Assembly: GCF_026410195.1 (NCBI RefSeq)
Contig: NZ_JAPMLM010000054.1
Location: forward strand, 1 to 64,000
Length of the DNA: 64,000 nt
Direction of reading: 5' to 3'
Source of the DNA: Xanthomarina sp. F2636L
GTDB taxonomy: Bacteria; Bacteroidota; Bacteroidia; Flavobacteriales; Flavobacteriaceae
The position numbers and the translations under genes were made by a program. The notes beneath the pieces are model-generated. The model saw only the letters and a list, made by a program, of their open reading frames with translations. It ran no database searches and was not told where the DNA came from. Positions 27,833 to 36,242 of this stretch are shown here, piece after piece; the stretch's first letter is position 1, and each line of letters opens with the position of its first letter.

Positions 27833-28450
27833 ATGGAATTTTCGTCGAAACTTTTAGAAAAAGCAGTCAATGAGATGTCGCAATTACCTGGAATAGGGAA
27901 GCGCACAGCTTTGCGTTTGGTACTGCATTTACTAAGACAGCCTGAGGATCAGACTCTTCAGTTAGCAAAAGCATTAGAATCCATGAGAACAGATATAAAA
28001 TTCTGTAAAAGTTGTAATAATATTAGCGACAATGAGATTTGTGAAATTTGCGCCAATCCACATAGAAGCAACGAAATTATTTGTGTGGTAGAGGATATTC
28101 GCGATGTTATGGCTATAGAAAATACGAGTTCTTTTAAAGGGTTATATCACGTTTTAGGAGGGAAAATTTCCCCTATGGATGGAATTGGTCCAAACGATTT
28201 AAACATCCAACCTTTAGTAGGGAAAGTAAAGCAAGGTCTTGTTAAGGAGCTTATTTTTGCTTTGGGTTCTACCATGGAAGGAGATACTACTAATTTCTAT
28301 ATTTATAAACAAATTCAAGATTATAAGGTTACCACTTCAACTATTGCTCGAGGGATCTCGGTTGGAAACGAATTAGAATATACAGACGAAATAACCCTTG
28401 GACGAAGCATTATTAACCGTATTCCTTTTGAGGCGTCATTAAAATCTTAA
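27833..28450 (+). CDS. recR: Recombination mediator RecR
   Basis: RecR works with RecO (and RecF) to load RecA at single-strand gaps. The 205-residue protein shows the helix-hairpin-helix [13 protein letters not shown], the zinc finger (Cys58, Cys61, Cys70, Cys73) and a Toprim domain with [12 protein letters not shown]. The ATG at 27833 precedes the conserved start; a TTG nine codons earlier is not needed. The glycosyltransferase gene follows after 10 bases and is probably cotranscribed. Confidence 0.97.
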   Translation: MEFSSKLLEKAVNEMSQLPGIGKRTALRLVLHLLRQPEDQTLQLAKALESMRTDIKFCKSCNNISDNEICEICANPHRSNEIICVVEDIRDVMAIENTSSFKGLYHVLGGKISPMDGIGPNDLNIQPLVGKVKQGLVKELIFALGSTMEGDTTNFYIYKQIQDYKVTTSTIARGISVGNELEYTDEITLGRSIINRIPFEASLKS

Positions 28451-28460
28451 TTACATACTT

Positions 28461-29567
28461 TTGAAGTTATCTGTTATTATCTTAAACTATAATGTACGCT
28501 ATTTTTTAGAACTTTGTCTAAGAAGTGCTGAAGCTGCCATCTCTAATATGGATGCTGAAATTATTGTTATTGATAATAACTCTTCAGACGACAGTTGTCA
28601 AATGGTAAAGCAATTATTTCCTAATATAAAGCTTATTGAAAATAAGTCTAACGATGGGTTTTCAACAGGAAACAATATTGGTATAAAACAGGCTCAAGGA
28701 GAATATCTTTGTATTTTAAATCCAGACACGGTGGTTGCCGAAGATACTTTTGAAATCCTCTTGAAATTTGCAGATGCCACTCCAAATTTAGGTATTTTAG
28801 GATGTAAACTGATAGATGGAAAAGGTGGGTTTCTGCCAGAAAGCAAACGCAACATTCCAACACCAATGGTTTCAATACAGAAATTATTTGGGTATTCAAA
28901 ACCATATTATGCTCATCATTTAAAATCAGATCAAACGGGAAAAGTGTCTATGCTTGTTGGGGCTTTTATGATTATAAAAAAGAGTGTTTATAACGAAGTG
29001 GGCGGTTTAGATGAAGACTATTTTATGTATGGAGAAGACATCGATTTGTCTTATAAAGTTTTAAAAGCTGGGTATCAAAATTATTATAATTCAGAAACTA
29101 CGGTTATTCACTTTAAAGGGGAAAGTACTTTAAAAGATAAAACCTATGCGAAGCGTTTTAATGGCGCCATGCAATTATTCTTTTTAAAACACTTTAAACC
29201 CAATTGGCTATTTAACATCATACTTTGGATTGGGATTAAGATTATTTCAATTTTTTATCCTAAAGGGAAAGAATCTTCAAATAAGATTAATGAATACGTT
29301 TTTATTTCAAATGAAAACCATCAGCAATTACAGGCAACTCTTAATAAAAAAATAACCACTCAAGCTACTATAGCCAATTATCTGCCATATTATGAGTATA
29401 TCTTGGATACAGATTTTTTAGATTTTAAGAAAACCATAGATATTGTAGCTAAAAACAATACAAAACATCCAAGTACTTTTAAATTCTTATTAAAAACATC
29501 TCAAGTTATATTAGGAAGCAATACGTCTAAAAGTCGTGGAGAAGTCATTCATATAAAAAATAATTAA
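28461..29567 (+). CDS. Family 2 glycosyltransferase
   Basis: KLSVIILNYNVRYFLELCL is the GT2 start, followed by DNNSSDDS, LNPDTVV (the DXD-like metal site) and the acceptor loop EDIDLSYKV. Residues about 220-245 are amphipathic or hydrophobic and may anchor the enzyme to the membrane. It likely adds a sugar to a polysaccharide or lipid carrier. The start is TTG at 28461: it directly precedes the conserved first strand and no ATG is available nearby. The gene lies 10 bases after recR. Confidence 0.9.
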   Translation: MKLSVIILNYNVRYFLELCLRSAEAAISNMDAEIIVIDNNSSDDSCQMVKQLFPNIKLIENKSNDGFSTGNNIGIKQAQGEYLCILNPDTVVAEDTFEILLKFADATPNLGILGCKLIDGKGGFLPESKRNIPTPMVSIQKLFGYSKPYYAHHLKSDQTGKVSMLVGAFMIIKKSVYNEVGGLDEDYFMYGEDIDLSYKVLKAGYQNYYNSETTVIHFKGESTLKDKTYAKRFNGAMQLFFLKHFKPNWLFNIILWIGIKIISIFYPKGKESSNKINEYVFISNENHQQLQATLNKKITTQATIANYLPYYEYILDTDFLDFKKTIDIVAKNNTKHPSTFKFLLKTSQVILGSNTSKSRGEVIHIKNN

Positions 29568-29602
29568 TTAAAGAAACTGCAATAGATTCAATGAATTTTC
29601 AT

Positions 29603-29610
29603 TAATTTTG
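29603..29610 (+). promoter_or_regulatory. -7 box (TAATTTTG) before the E2 gene
   Basis: TAATTTTG matches TAnnTTTG and ends 37 bases before the start codon. No convincing -33 TTG is present. Confidence 0.45.
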
Positions 29611-29647
29611 CAGTCATTATTTAAAAAACCACTTTTCCATTACAGAT

Positions 29648-30946
29648 ATGGCAAAATTTGAATTAAAACTCCCTAAAATGGGTGAAAGTGTTGCAGAAGC
29701 AACCATTACTTCTTGGTTAAAAGAAGTAGGTGATACTATAGAAGCAGACGAAGCGGTTCTGGAAATTGCAACTGATAAAGTAGATAGCGAGGTACCAAGT
29801 GAAGTGACAGGTGTTTTAGTTGAAAAATTATTCGACGTAGACGATGTAGTTCAAGTAGGACAAGTTATTGCAGTAATTGAAACTGAAGGTCAAGGGGCAG
29901 CTGATACTGTTGCAGCTCCAAAAGCTGAACCAGCAAAACAAGAAGCTGTTGCTCAAGTAGCACAAACGGTTGAGACAGCAAAAGAAGTTGCGACTTCAGT
30001 AAGTTCTTCAGAAGATAGATTCTATTCGCCTTTAGTTAAAAATATTGCTAAGAAAGAAGGGATTACACAAGCAGAATTAGATGCGCTTTCTGGAACAGGC
30101 AAAGATGGTCGAGTAACAAAGCACGATATTCTAGCACATTTAGAGTCTAGAAGTTCTGCACCACAACCTGCAAAAACAGCCGAAACTCCAAAAGAAGCTC
30201 CTGCTAAATCTGCAGCAGCTCCTATTATAGCTAGTGGAGACGACGAGATAATAGAAATGACCAGAATGGGCAAAATTATTGCGCATCACATGGTTGAGTC
30301 TGTTCAAACGTCTGCTCACGTACAAAGCTTTATTGAAGCCGATGTAACAAAAATATGGAACTGGAGAAAGAAAGTTAAAGATGGCTTTGCAAAACGTGAA
30401 GGAGAAAACTTAACCTTTACGCCAATCTTTATGGAAGCCATTGCAAAAGCTTTACGCGACTTCCCAATGATGAATATTTCGCTGCAAGGAGATACCATTG
30501 TTAAGAAAAAACATATCAATTTAGGAATGGCTGCAGCTTTAGGAGATGGAAACTTAATCGTTCCTGTTATTAAAGATGCCGACCAACTTAATTTAGTTGG
30601 AATGACCAAAAAGGTTAACGATTTAGCTAACAGAGCCAGATTAAACCAATTAAAACCAGACGATATTCAAGGAGGTACTTATACAGTTACCAACGTGGGA
30701 ACTTTTGGTAGTATTATGGGAACCCCAATAATCAATCAACCACAAGTAGGTATTCTTGCGCTTGGAGCTATTAGAAAAGTTCCTGCAGTTGTAGAAACTC
30801 CTGAAGGCGATTTTATAGGTATCCGTTATAAAATGTTCTTATCGCATTCTTACGATCATCGTGTTGTAAACGGTGCTTTAGGTGGACAATTTGTAAAAGC
30901 CGTGAAAGATTATTTAGAGGCTTGGGATTCTAATAGAGAGATTTAA
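29648..30946 (+). CDS. Dihydrolipoamide acyltransferase E2 of a 2-oxoacid dehydrogenase complex
   Basis: Domains run in the usual order: a lipoyl domain (1-78, lipoylated Lys44 in ATDKVDSE), an Ala/Pro/Glu-rich linker, the E3-binding domain (about 127-168, GKDGRVTKHD), a second linker, and the catalytic trimer domain. The active-site motif is HRVVNG, with His404 and Asn408 where most E2 enzymes have Asp. The complex could be branched-chain 2-oxoacid or pyruvate dehydrogenase; 2-oxoglutarate is less likely. No E1 or E3 gene is adjacent. Confidence 0.93.
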   Translation: MAKFELKLPKMGESVAEATITSWLKEVGDTIEADEAVLEIATDKVDSEVPSEVTGVLVEKLFDVDDVVQVGQVIAVIETEGQGAADTVAAPKAEPAKQEAVAQVAQTVETAKEVATSVSSSEDRFYSPLVKNIAKKEGITQAELDALSGTGKDGRVTKHDILAHLESRSSAPQPAKTAETPKEAPAKSAAAPIIASGDDEIIEMTRMGKIIAHHMVESVQTSAHVQSFIEADVTKIWNWRKKVKDGFAKREGENLTFTPIFMEAIAKALRDFPMMNISLQGDTIVKKKHINLGMAAALGDGNLIVPVIKDADQLNLVGMTKKVNDLANRARLNQLKPDDIQGGTYTVTNVGTFGSIMGTPIINQPQVGILALGAIRKVPAVVETPEGDFIGIRYKMFLSHSYDHRVVNGALGGQFVKAVKDYLEAWDSNREI

Positions 30947-30961
30947 AACAATTATTCCGAG

Positions 30962-31001
30962 TTGTCACACTGAGCTTGTCGAAGTGTTATCGAAGAATCT
31001 T
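30962..31001 (+). repeat. Partial copy of the dispersed GTCACACTGAGC repeat
   Basis: TTGTCACACTGAGCTTGTCG and the following GAAGTGTTATCGAAGAATCT share the ends of the longer copy at 37226-37280 but lack its centre. It sits between the E2 stop and the terminator. Confidence 0.7.
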
Positions 31002-31012
31002 ATATAAAAACG

Positions 31013-31042
31013 AAAAGCACAATCTTAAGATTGTGCTTTTTT
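31013..31042. terminator. Bidirectional terminator
   Basis: AAAAGCACAATCTT and AAGATTGTGCTTTT form a perfect palindrome with trailing T, between the convergent E2 and flavin oxidoreductase genes. Confidence 0.9.
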
Positions 31043-31084
31043 GTTTTGATAAAGAAAGACTCTTATTGCTATGTGTATTATACT

Positions 31085-32167
31085 TTATGTGTTAGCCACA
31101 AAGCCTTCCCAGCGTCTCATATAATCAATAAAAATTTCGCTTAAACCTTCATTTTTTAAATAGCTAACCGACACTGGATTTTCAATTGGTATAAAGTTTG
31201 GGTTATCAATTACACGTTTCGGAAAATCGTGATGTAAAATTCCAGAGCGTCCAATAGTTACAAAGTCAACTCCAGCGTCTAATACTTTATGTACGTCTTC
31301 TCCGGTTCTTATATTTCCGGCAACAGTAAGTTTTACGTTTTTAAAATCTAAATCGGTTACCTGTTCTAATAATGTTTTTTTACTATCCAAATAATCTTCA
31401 GCCGGTTTAAAACAATCCCAAAGCGATAGGTCTAAGAAGTCAATATAATTTTCATCAATCAGTTGTTGACTAACTATTTTTATTTCCGAGAGTTTCATCC
31501 CAAAGCGTTCTGGAGACAAGCGTACACCAAGTAAGAATGTTTTACCACAAGCCTTTCTAATGCCTTCAATAATTTCAAAAAGTAAACGTGATCGGTTTTT
31601 CAAAGAACCACCATATTCATCGGTACGTTTATTGATATCGCTACTTAAAAACTGAGTTAAAATATAACCATGGGCACCATGAACTTCAACACCATCATAT
31701 CCACATTTTTGAGCGCGAATAGCGGCTTGAATAAAATCCTCTTTAAGTTGTTTCACTTCTTCTAATGTTAAAGCCCTGGCATGATGCTTTTCGTTATCAG
31801 ATGGACAAACGGCTTTTTGTTTAATAACCTCAAAAGGCGAACGCATTCCAGCATGATGCAACTGTATTACCGCCAGACTACCATAAGACTTTACTTTAGA
31901 AGTTAATTTTTTATGTCCATCTATTAAGTTATCTGAAAAGATACCTAGCTGTCCAGGAAAGCCTTTGCCAATTTCTTGAACATGAGATGCACAAGTCATA
32001 ACCAAACCAAAACCACCTGTTGCACGCATAGTGAGCCAGTTGTATTCATTATCAGATAACTGTCCGTTTTCATGACTTTGCTGATTGGTTAAAGGTGCCA
32101 GCATAAACCGGTTTTTCATTTTTGTTCCACAGGAAAATTCGATAGAGTCAGAAGGCTTGTATTTCAT
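31085..32167 (-). CDS. NADH:flavin oxidoreductase (Old Yellow Enzyme family)
   Basis: The 360-residue FMN TIM-barrel enzyme contains NRFMLAPLTNQQS, VIQLHHAGMRS, the catalytic VEVHGAHGYILTQFLS and SLKNRSRLLFEII, all typical of OYE proteins, and C-terminal VAGNIRTGEDV and FVTIGRSGILH for the FMN phosphate. It reduces activated double bonds or similar electrophiles with NAD(P)H. The start at MKYKPSDSIEF was chosen since the 16 residues before it are unrelated to the family. Its natural substrate is unknown. Confidence 0.92.
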   Translation of the reverse strand: MKYKPSDSIEFSCGTKMKNRFMLAPLTNQQSHENGQLSDNEYNWLTMRATGGFGLVMTCASHVQEIGKGFPGQLGIFSDNLIDGHKKLTSKVKSYGSLAVIQLHHAGMRSPFEVIKQKAVCPSDNEKHHARALTLEEVKQLKEDFIQAAIRAQKCGYDGVEVHGAHGYILTQFLSSDINKRTDEYGGSLKNRSRLLFEIIEGIRKACGKTFLLGVRLSPERFGMKLSEIKIVSQQLIDENYIDFLDLSLWDCFKPAEDYLDSKKTLLEQVTDLDFKNVKLTVAGNIRTGEDVHKVLDAGVDFVTIGRSGILHHDFPKRVIDNPNFIPIENPVSVSYLKNEGLSEIFIDYMRRWEGFVANT

Positions 32168-32257
32168 AAAGTTTTTCGATTTTTGTTGTGTAAATTTCGG
32201 ATATTCTAACAACAATTCAAATTCTAAGAATAGGTTTATAGTTTTAGTATTTCTAAC

Positions 32258-32265
32258 TACCTTTG
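32258..32265 (+). promoter_or_regulatory. -7 box (TACCTTTG) for the exonuclease gene
   Basis: TACCTTTG matches TAnnTTTG and ends 16 bases before the start codon. Confidence 0.5.
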
Positions 32266-32281
32266 TCCAAAATTAATTTTT

Positions 32282-33058
32282 ATGCAACTTAATCTTACAA
32301 AACCCATCTGCTTTTTCGATTTAGAAACCACAGGCGTTAATATTTCAAACGATAGAATAGTGGAAATTGCCATCATAAAAATTTATCCAGATGGAAAAGA
32401 AGAACGTTATACACGTTTGGTAAACCCTACCATTCCAATTCCAGTTGAGGTGACTAAAATCCATGGAATTTCGGATGCGGATGTGGCAGATAAACCAACC
32501 TTTAAAGAGTTGGCTAAAGAAATAAATAACCTGATTAAAGATTCAGATTTGGGTGGTTTCAATTCCAATAGATTTGATATTCCATTATTAGCTGAAGAAA
32601 TGCTACGTGCCGATATCGATTTTGATATGAAAAATAGATTATCTGTTGATGTACAAACCATTTTTCATAAAATGGAACAAAGAACGCTAGTGGCTGCCTA
32701 TAAGTTTTATTGCGATAAAAATTTGGAAGATGCACATAGTGCCGAAGCCGATACGTTTGCTACTTACGAAGTTCTAAAAGCACAAGTAGCAAAATATGAT
32801 GATTTAGAAAACAACACCAAGTTTTTAGCGGAGTTTAGCTCTCGTAAAAAGTTTGCTGATTTTGCGGGTTTCCTTGTCTATAATAAAGAAGGAGAAGAAT
32901 GCTTCTCTTTCGGAAAGCATAAAGGCAAACGGGTAGTAGATGTCTTAGAAACAGAGCCTGGATATTTTGGATGGTTATTAAATGCCGACTTCCCTTTATA
33001 TACTAAAAAAGTTTTGACATCTATTAAGTTAAGGTCTTTTAATAACAAACTGGATTAA
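32282..33058 (+). CDS. DnaQ-like 3'-5' exonuclease with C-terminal DUF3820-like module
   Basis: The DEDDh exonuclease fold is evident: FFDLETTGV (Asp13, Glu15), SDLGGFNSNRFDIPLL and DAHSAEADTFATYEVL. A second short module at about 205-250 (FSFGKHKGKRVVDVLETEPGY) resembles DUF3820, also present as a separate protein at 49772-50002. The protein may proofread, trim RNA or degrade DNA; it is not the polymerase III epsilon subunit by context alone. It heads a run with the FAH, Hpt and CinA genes. Confidence 0.88.
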   Translation: MQLNLTKPICFFDLETTGVNISNDRIVEIAIIKIYPDGKEERYTRLVNPTIPIPVEVTKIHGISDADVADKPTFKELAKEINNLIKDSDLGGFNSNRFDIPLLAEEMLRADIDFDMKNRLSVDVQTIFHKMEQRTLVAAYKFYCDKNLEDAHSAEADTFATYEVLKAQVAKYDDLENNTKFLAEFSSRKKFADFAGFLVYNKEGEECFSFGKHKGKRVVDVLETEPGYFGWLLNADFPLYTKKVLTSIKLRSFNNKLD

Positions 33059-33108
33059 TACTTTGCAATTATAATTTAACAACAAACGTCTAAACACAAG
33101 GTACATCA

Positions 33109-33720
33109 ATGAAGATTATTTGCATCGGAAGAAATTATACAGACCATATTAAGGAATTGGAAAACGAAAAACCAGCAGATCCTGTCGTGTTTTTAAAACC
33201 AGATACAGCTATTTTATTAAAAAAGCAACCTTTTTTTATTCCTGATTTTTCAAACGATGTGCATCATGAAGTAGAAGTTTTGGTAAAAATCGCCAAAGTT
33301 GGAAAGTATATTGATAAAAAATTTGCACACAAATATTATAACGAAATTAGTTTAGGAATTGATTTTACGGCTCGGGATTTGCAAGCCAAACTAAAAGAAA
33401 AAGGTTTGCCTTGGGAAAAGGCTAAAGCTTTTGACGGTTCTGCAGTCATAGGAAATTGGATGTTAAAAGAAGAAATTAGTGATATAAATAATGTATCTTT
33501 TACGTTAGAGAAAAATGGAAACGTCGTTCAAACAGGAAATACCAGTCACATGCTCTGGAAAATTGATGAGTTGATAGAATATGTCTCAAAATATTTCACT
33601 TTAAAGATTGGAGATATTATCTTTACGGGAACTCCTGCTGGAGTTGGAAGAGTAATTGCTGAAGATAAATTGGGGGGATTTATAGAAAACAAACAAATGT
33701 TTTCAATAACAGTAAAATAA
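33109..33720 (+). CDS. Fumarylacetoacetate hydrolase family protein
   Basis: The short (203-residue) FAH fold starts KIICIGRNYTDHIKEL and has the metal-binding HHEVEVLVKI and LGIDFTARDLQ motifs and ending FTGTPAGVGRV. Family members are hydratases, isomerases or oxaloacetate/acylpyruvate hydrolases; acylpyruvase-like activity is the closest guess. The stop codon is one base before the next gene's start, so the two are likely cotranscribed. Confidence 0.9.
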   Translation: MKIICIGRNYTDHIKELENEKPADPVVFLKPDTAILLKKQPFFIPDFSNDVHHEVEVLVKIAKVGKYIDKKFAHKYYNEISLGIDFTARDLQAKLKEKGLPWEKAKAFDGSAVIGNWMLKEEISDINNVSFTLEKNGNVVQTGNTSHMLWKIDELIEYVSKYFTLKIGDIIFTGTPAGVGRVIAEDKLGGFIENKQMFSITVK

Positions 33721-33721
33721 A

Positions 33722-34063
33722 ATGGAACAACATTATAAATTATATCGCGTACGCGAACTTGCCGATGGCGATGAAGATTTTGTAAAAGCTTTGGCAGAAG
33801 CCTTTTTAGAAGAAGTGCCAGAAGATGCCGAACGTTTAAAAAAGGCAGTTTCAGAAAAAGACTATTACAATGCCTATCAGGCAGCGCATAAAATGAAACC
33901 AACTGTAGATTTATTCGAACTTGGAGTGCTTCAAGATTTAATAGAGGTTCAGGATTGGGGAAAATTTGAAAAAACAGGCTTAGATGTTTCAGATAAATTA
34001 AACCTTGTTTTAACAGCTGTAGATAATGCCTCTCAAGAATTAAAAGCAGACTTTAATCTGTAA
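33722..34063 (+). CDS. Histidine phosphotransfer (Hpt) domain protein
   Basis: The 113-residue four-helix protein contains AYQAAHKMKPTVDLFEL, where the histidine is in the position phosphorylated in Hpt domains. Such proteins relay phosphate between response-regulator receiver domains. No histidine kinase or response regulator gene is in the window, so its partner must be elsewhere. The stop TAA overlaps the next ATG by one base (TAATG), implying translational coupling with cinA. Confidence 0.82.
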   Translation: MEQHYKLYRVRELADGDEDFVKALAEAFLEEVPEDAERLKKAVSEKDYYNAYQAAHKMKPTVDLFELGVLQDLIEVQDWGKFEKTGLDVSDKLNLVLTAVDNASQELKADFNL

Positions 34064-35310
34064 TGCAAGCAGAAATAATTACCATAGGAGACGAAATTCT
34101 CATTGGTCAGATAATAGATACCAATTCAGCGTTTATAAGTAAGGCTTTAAATAGTATTGGTGTTTCAGTGTACCAAATTGAGTCTATTCAAGATGATAAA
34201 GCACATATTTTAAAAGCTTTAAAAGAAGCTGAGAGCAATGCTGAAATCATCATCATCACAGGTGGATTAGGACCAACAAAAGACGATATTACCAAAAAAA
34301 CCATTGCAGAATACTTTAACGATACTTTAGTGCAAAGCGATGCTGTGTTAAAAAACATCCAATATCTTTGGGAACATCACATCAAGCAACCTTTAGCTCA
34401 AGTAAATATTGATCAAGCTTTAGTGCCTTCAAAAGCTCAGGTTTTAATGAATGTTAATGGGAGTGCTCCAGGCATGTGGTTGGAACAGAATGGTAAAATA
34501 TTTATTTCTCTTCCCGGAGTGCCTTTTGAAATGAAAGCCTTGATGGAAAATTTCGTAATTCCTAAATTAAGAGAAGCTTATCGGTTTCCATATATAAAGC
34601 ATACCACCATTTTAACTTATGGTTTAGGTGAAAGTTCTTTAGCCGAAAGAATTGAAGCTTGGGAAGACAAGCTTCCAGATTTTATAAAATTGGCTTATTT
34701 ACCAGGATTAGGAAGAGTGCGTTTGCGTTTATCGGCTAAGAATATAGATAAAAATTTGGTTGAAACTGAAATGCAAAATCAAATCGATAAACTGCTGCCT
34801 CAATTAGATGGCATCTTTGTGGGGTTTGAAGCGGATGATTCTATTGAAGCCATTTTAGGAAAACAACTAACTCATTTAGGAAAAACTCTGGCCACTGCCG
34901 AAAGTTGTACAGGAGGAAAAATTGCAGAATCTCTCACTAAAATTCCAGGGGCATCACATTACTTTAAAGGGAGTGTAGTAAGTTATGCTACCCAATCGAA
35001 AATTGATGTTTTAAAGGTTCCGGAAGCACTTATTAATAAGTATTCTGTGGTAAGCTCGCAAGTAGCAGAAGTCATGGCCAAGAATGTTTTAGAAATGTTT
35101 CAAACAGATTATGCCATAGCAACCACTGGAAATGCAGGACCTGATAAAGGAGATTCTAATGCTGAAGTGGGAACGGTTTTTATTGCTATTGCTACAAAAG
35201 ACACCGTTTTCTCTGAAGAGTTTAACTTAGGAAATCACAGAACTAAAGTCATTAGAAAAGCTGTAAACAAGGCTTTTGAGATGCTTCAAAAAGAAATTTT
35301 AAAAAAGTAA
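34063..35310 (+). CDS. cinA: CinA family nicotinamide-nucleotide amidohydrolase
   Basis: The protein has an N-terminal MoeA/MocF-like domain (1-170, IITIGDEILIGQIIDTNSAF, IITGGLGPTKDD) and a C-terminal CinA amidohydrolase domain (about 260-415, LATAESCTGGKIAESLT). The latter deamidates NMN to NaMN in pyridine nucleotide salvage; the former has ADP-ribose pyrophosphatase activity in some relatives. At 415 residues it is a full-length two-domain CinA. It is the last gene of the exonuclease/FAH/Hpt run. Confidence 0.94.
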   Translation: MQAEIITIGDEILIGQIIDTNSAFISKALNSIGVSVYQIESIQDDKAHILKALKEAESNAEIIIITGGLGPTKDDITKKTIAEYFNDTLVQSDAVLKNIQYLWEHHIKQPLAQVNIDQALVPSKAQVLMNVNGSAPGMWLEQNGKIFISLPGVPFEMKALMENFVIPKLREAYRFPYIKHTTILTYGLGESSLAERIEAWEDKLPDFIKLAYLPGLGRVRLRLSAKNIDKNLVETEMQNQIDKLLPQLDGIFVGFEADDSIEAILGKQLTHLGKTLATAESCTGGKIAESLTKIPGASHYFKGSVVSYATQSKIDVLKVPEALINKYSVVSSQVAEVMAKNVLEMFQTDYAIATTGNAGPDKGDSNAEVGTVFIAIATKDTVFSEEFNLGNHRTKVIRKAVNKAFEMLQKEILKK

Positions 35311-35320
35311 CAATTTTAGT

Positions 35321-35351
35321 TTGTTGATATTATAAAGTTTTACTAAATTTG
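35321..35351 (+). promoter_or_regulatory. Promoter of the rpmB operon
   Basis: TTGTTG (35321-35326) and TAAATTTG (35344-35351) are 17 bases apart, an excellent Bacteroidota promoter. It leaves a leader of about 70 bases before rpmB. Confidence 0.7.
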
Positions 35352-35423
35352 CAGCCTGTTTAAAAACATCTATATAGTTTTTTAAGAAACAGAAACAATT
35401 AACAATATTTAAAGTTAGAAGAA

Positions 35424-35660
35424 ATGTCAAGAGTTTGTGAACTTACTGGAAAGAAAGCGATGGTTGGAAACAACGTATCTCACGCAATGAACAAAACAAA
35501 ACGTAAATTTGATGCAAATCTTATTAAAAAACGTTTTTATCTTCCAGAAGAAGATAAGTGGGTAACTTTAAAAGTTTCAACTGCAGCTTTAAAGACTATC
35601 AATAGAATTGGTATTGCAGCAGCACTAAAAGAAGCTAGATCTAAAGGGTTTTATAAATAA
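35424..35660 (+). CDS. rpmB: 50S ribosomal protein L28
   Basis: SRVCELTGKKAMVGNNVSHA and the basic KTKRKFDANLIKKRF are diagnostic of bL28. The 78-residue length is normal. It begins a small operon with rpmG, the DUF4295 gene and probably ftsY, as is usual in Bacteroidota. Confidence 0.98.
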   Translation: MSRVCELTGKKAMVGNNVSHAMNKTKRKFDANLIKKRFYLPEEDKWVTLKVSTAALKTINRIGIAAALKEARSKGFYK

Positions 35661-35718
35661 TAACCTATAAGGTTCAGATTTCCTCCTTAGAGGGAATTAA
35701 AAATTAATATATTTTACA

Positions 35719-35901
35719 ATGGCAAAGAAAGGTAACAGAATACAAGTAATTTTAGAGTGCACAGAGCATAAAGAGTCTGGACAACCAGGAACTTCTAGAT
35801 ATATTACTACTAAGAATAAAAAGAACACGCCTGATAGAATGGAAATTAAAAAATTCAATCCTATCTTGAAGAAAATGACTGTTCATAAAGAGATTAAATA
35901 A
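35719..35901 (+). CDS. rpmG: 50S ribosomal protein L33
   Basis: The 60-residue product ([33 protein letters not shown]) is bL33. Only one cysteine is seen, in ILECTE, so this is the zinc-free (C-minus) type. It follows rpmB at 58 bases. Confidence 0.98.
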   Translation: MAKKGNRIQVILECTEHKESGQPGTSRYITTKNKKNTPDRMEIKKFNPILKKMTVHKEIK

Positions 35902-35943
35902 TAATAAAACTAACTATAAGTAAAGTTTTAAAAAGCATAAGAC

Positions 35944-36096
35944 ATGGCAAAGAAATCAGTTGCATCGTTACAAACAGGATCTAAAAGATTAACAAAAGCT
36001 ATTAAAATGGTAAAATCTCCTAAAACAGGAGCTTACATGTTTGTTGAATCAATTATGGCACCAGAACAAGTAAACGAGTGGTTATCTAAAAACTAA
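35944..36096 (+). CDS. DUF4295 family small basic protein
   Basis: This 50-codon gene begins MAKKSVASLQTGSKRLTKAI and ends EQVNEWLSKN. The small basic DUF4295 protein occurs almost only in Bacteroidota, always after rpmG. Its position suggests a ribosome-associated role, but the function is not established. A terminator follows 24 bases downstream. Confidence 0.93.
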   Translation: MAKKSVASLQTGSKRLTKAIKMVKSPKTGAYMFVESIMAPEQVNEWLSKN

Positions 36097-36120
36097 CTCA
36101 AACTTGTTATACAATATTTT

Positions 36121-36153
36121 AAGCTGCTTTCTATTTAGAAAGCAGCTTTTGTT
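36121..36153 (+). terminator. Terminator after the ribosomal protein genes
   Basis: AAGCTGCTTTCT and AGAAAGCAGCTT pair around ATTT, followed by TTGTTTT. It separates the ribosomal protein genes from ftsY. Confidence 0.88.
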
Positions 36154-36242
36154 TTATATTTACATCAGTAAATTAACAAATGTGTAGCAAATCTAATAAG
36201 ACAAGATTTTAGCTAAAAATAATATCATTGAATTGACATAAA

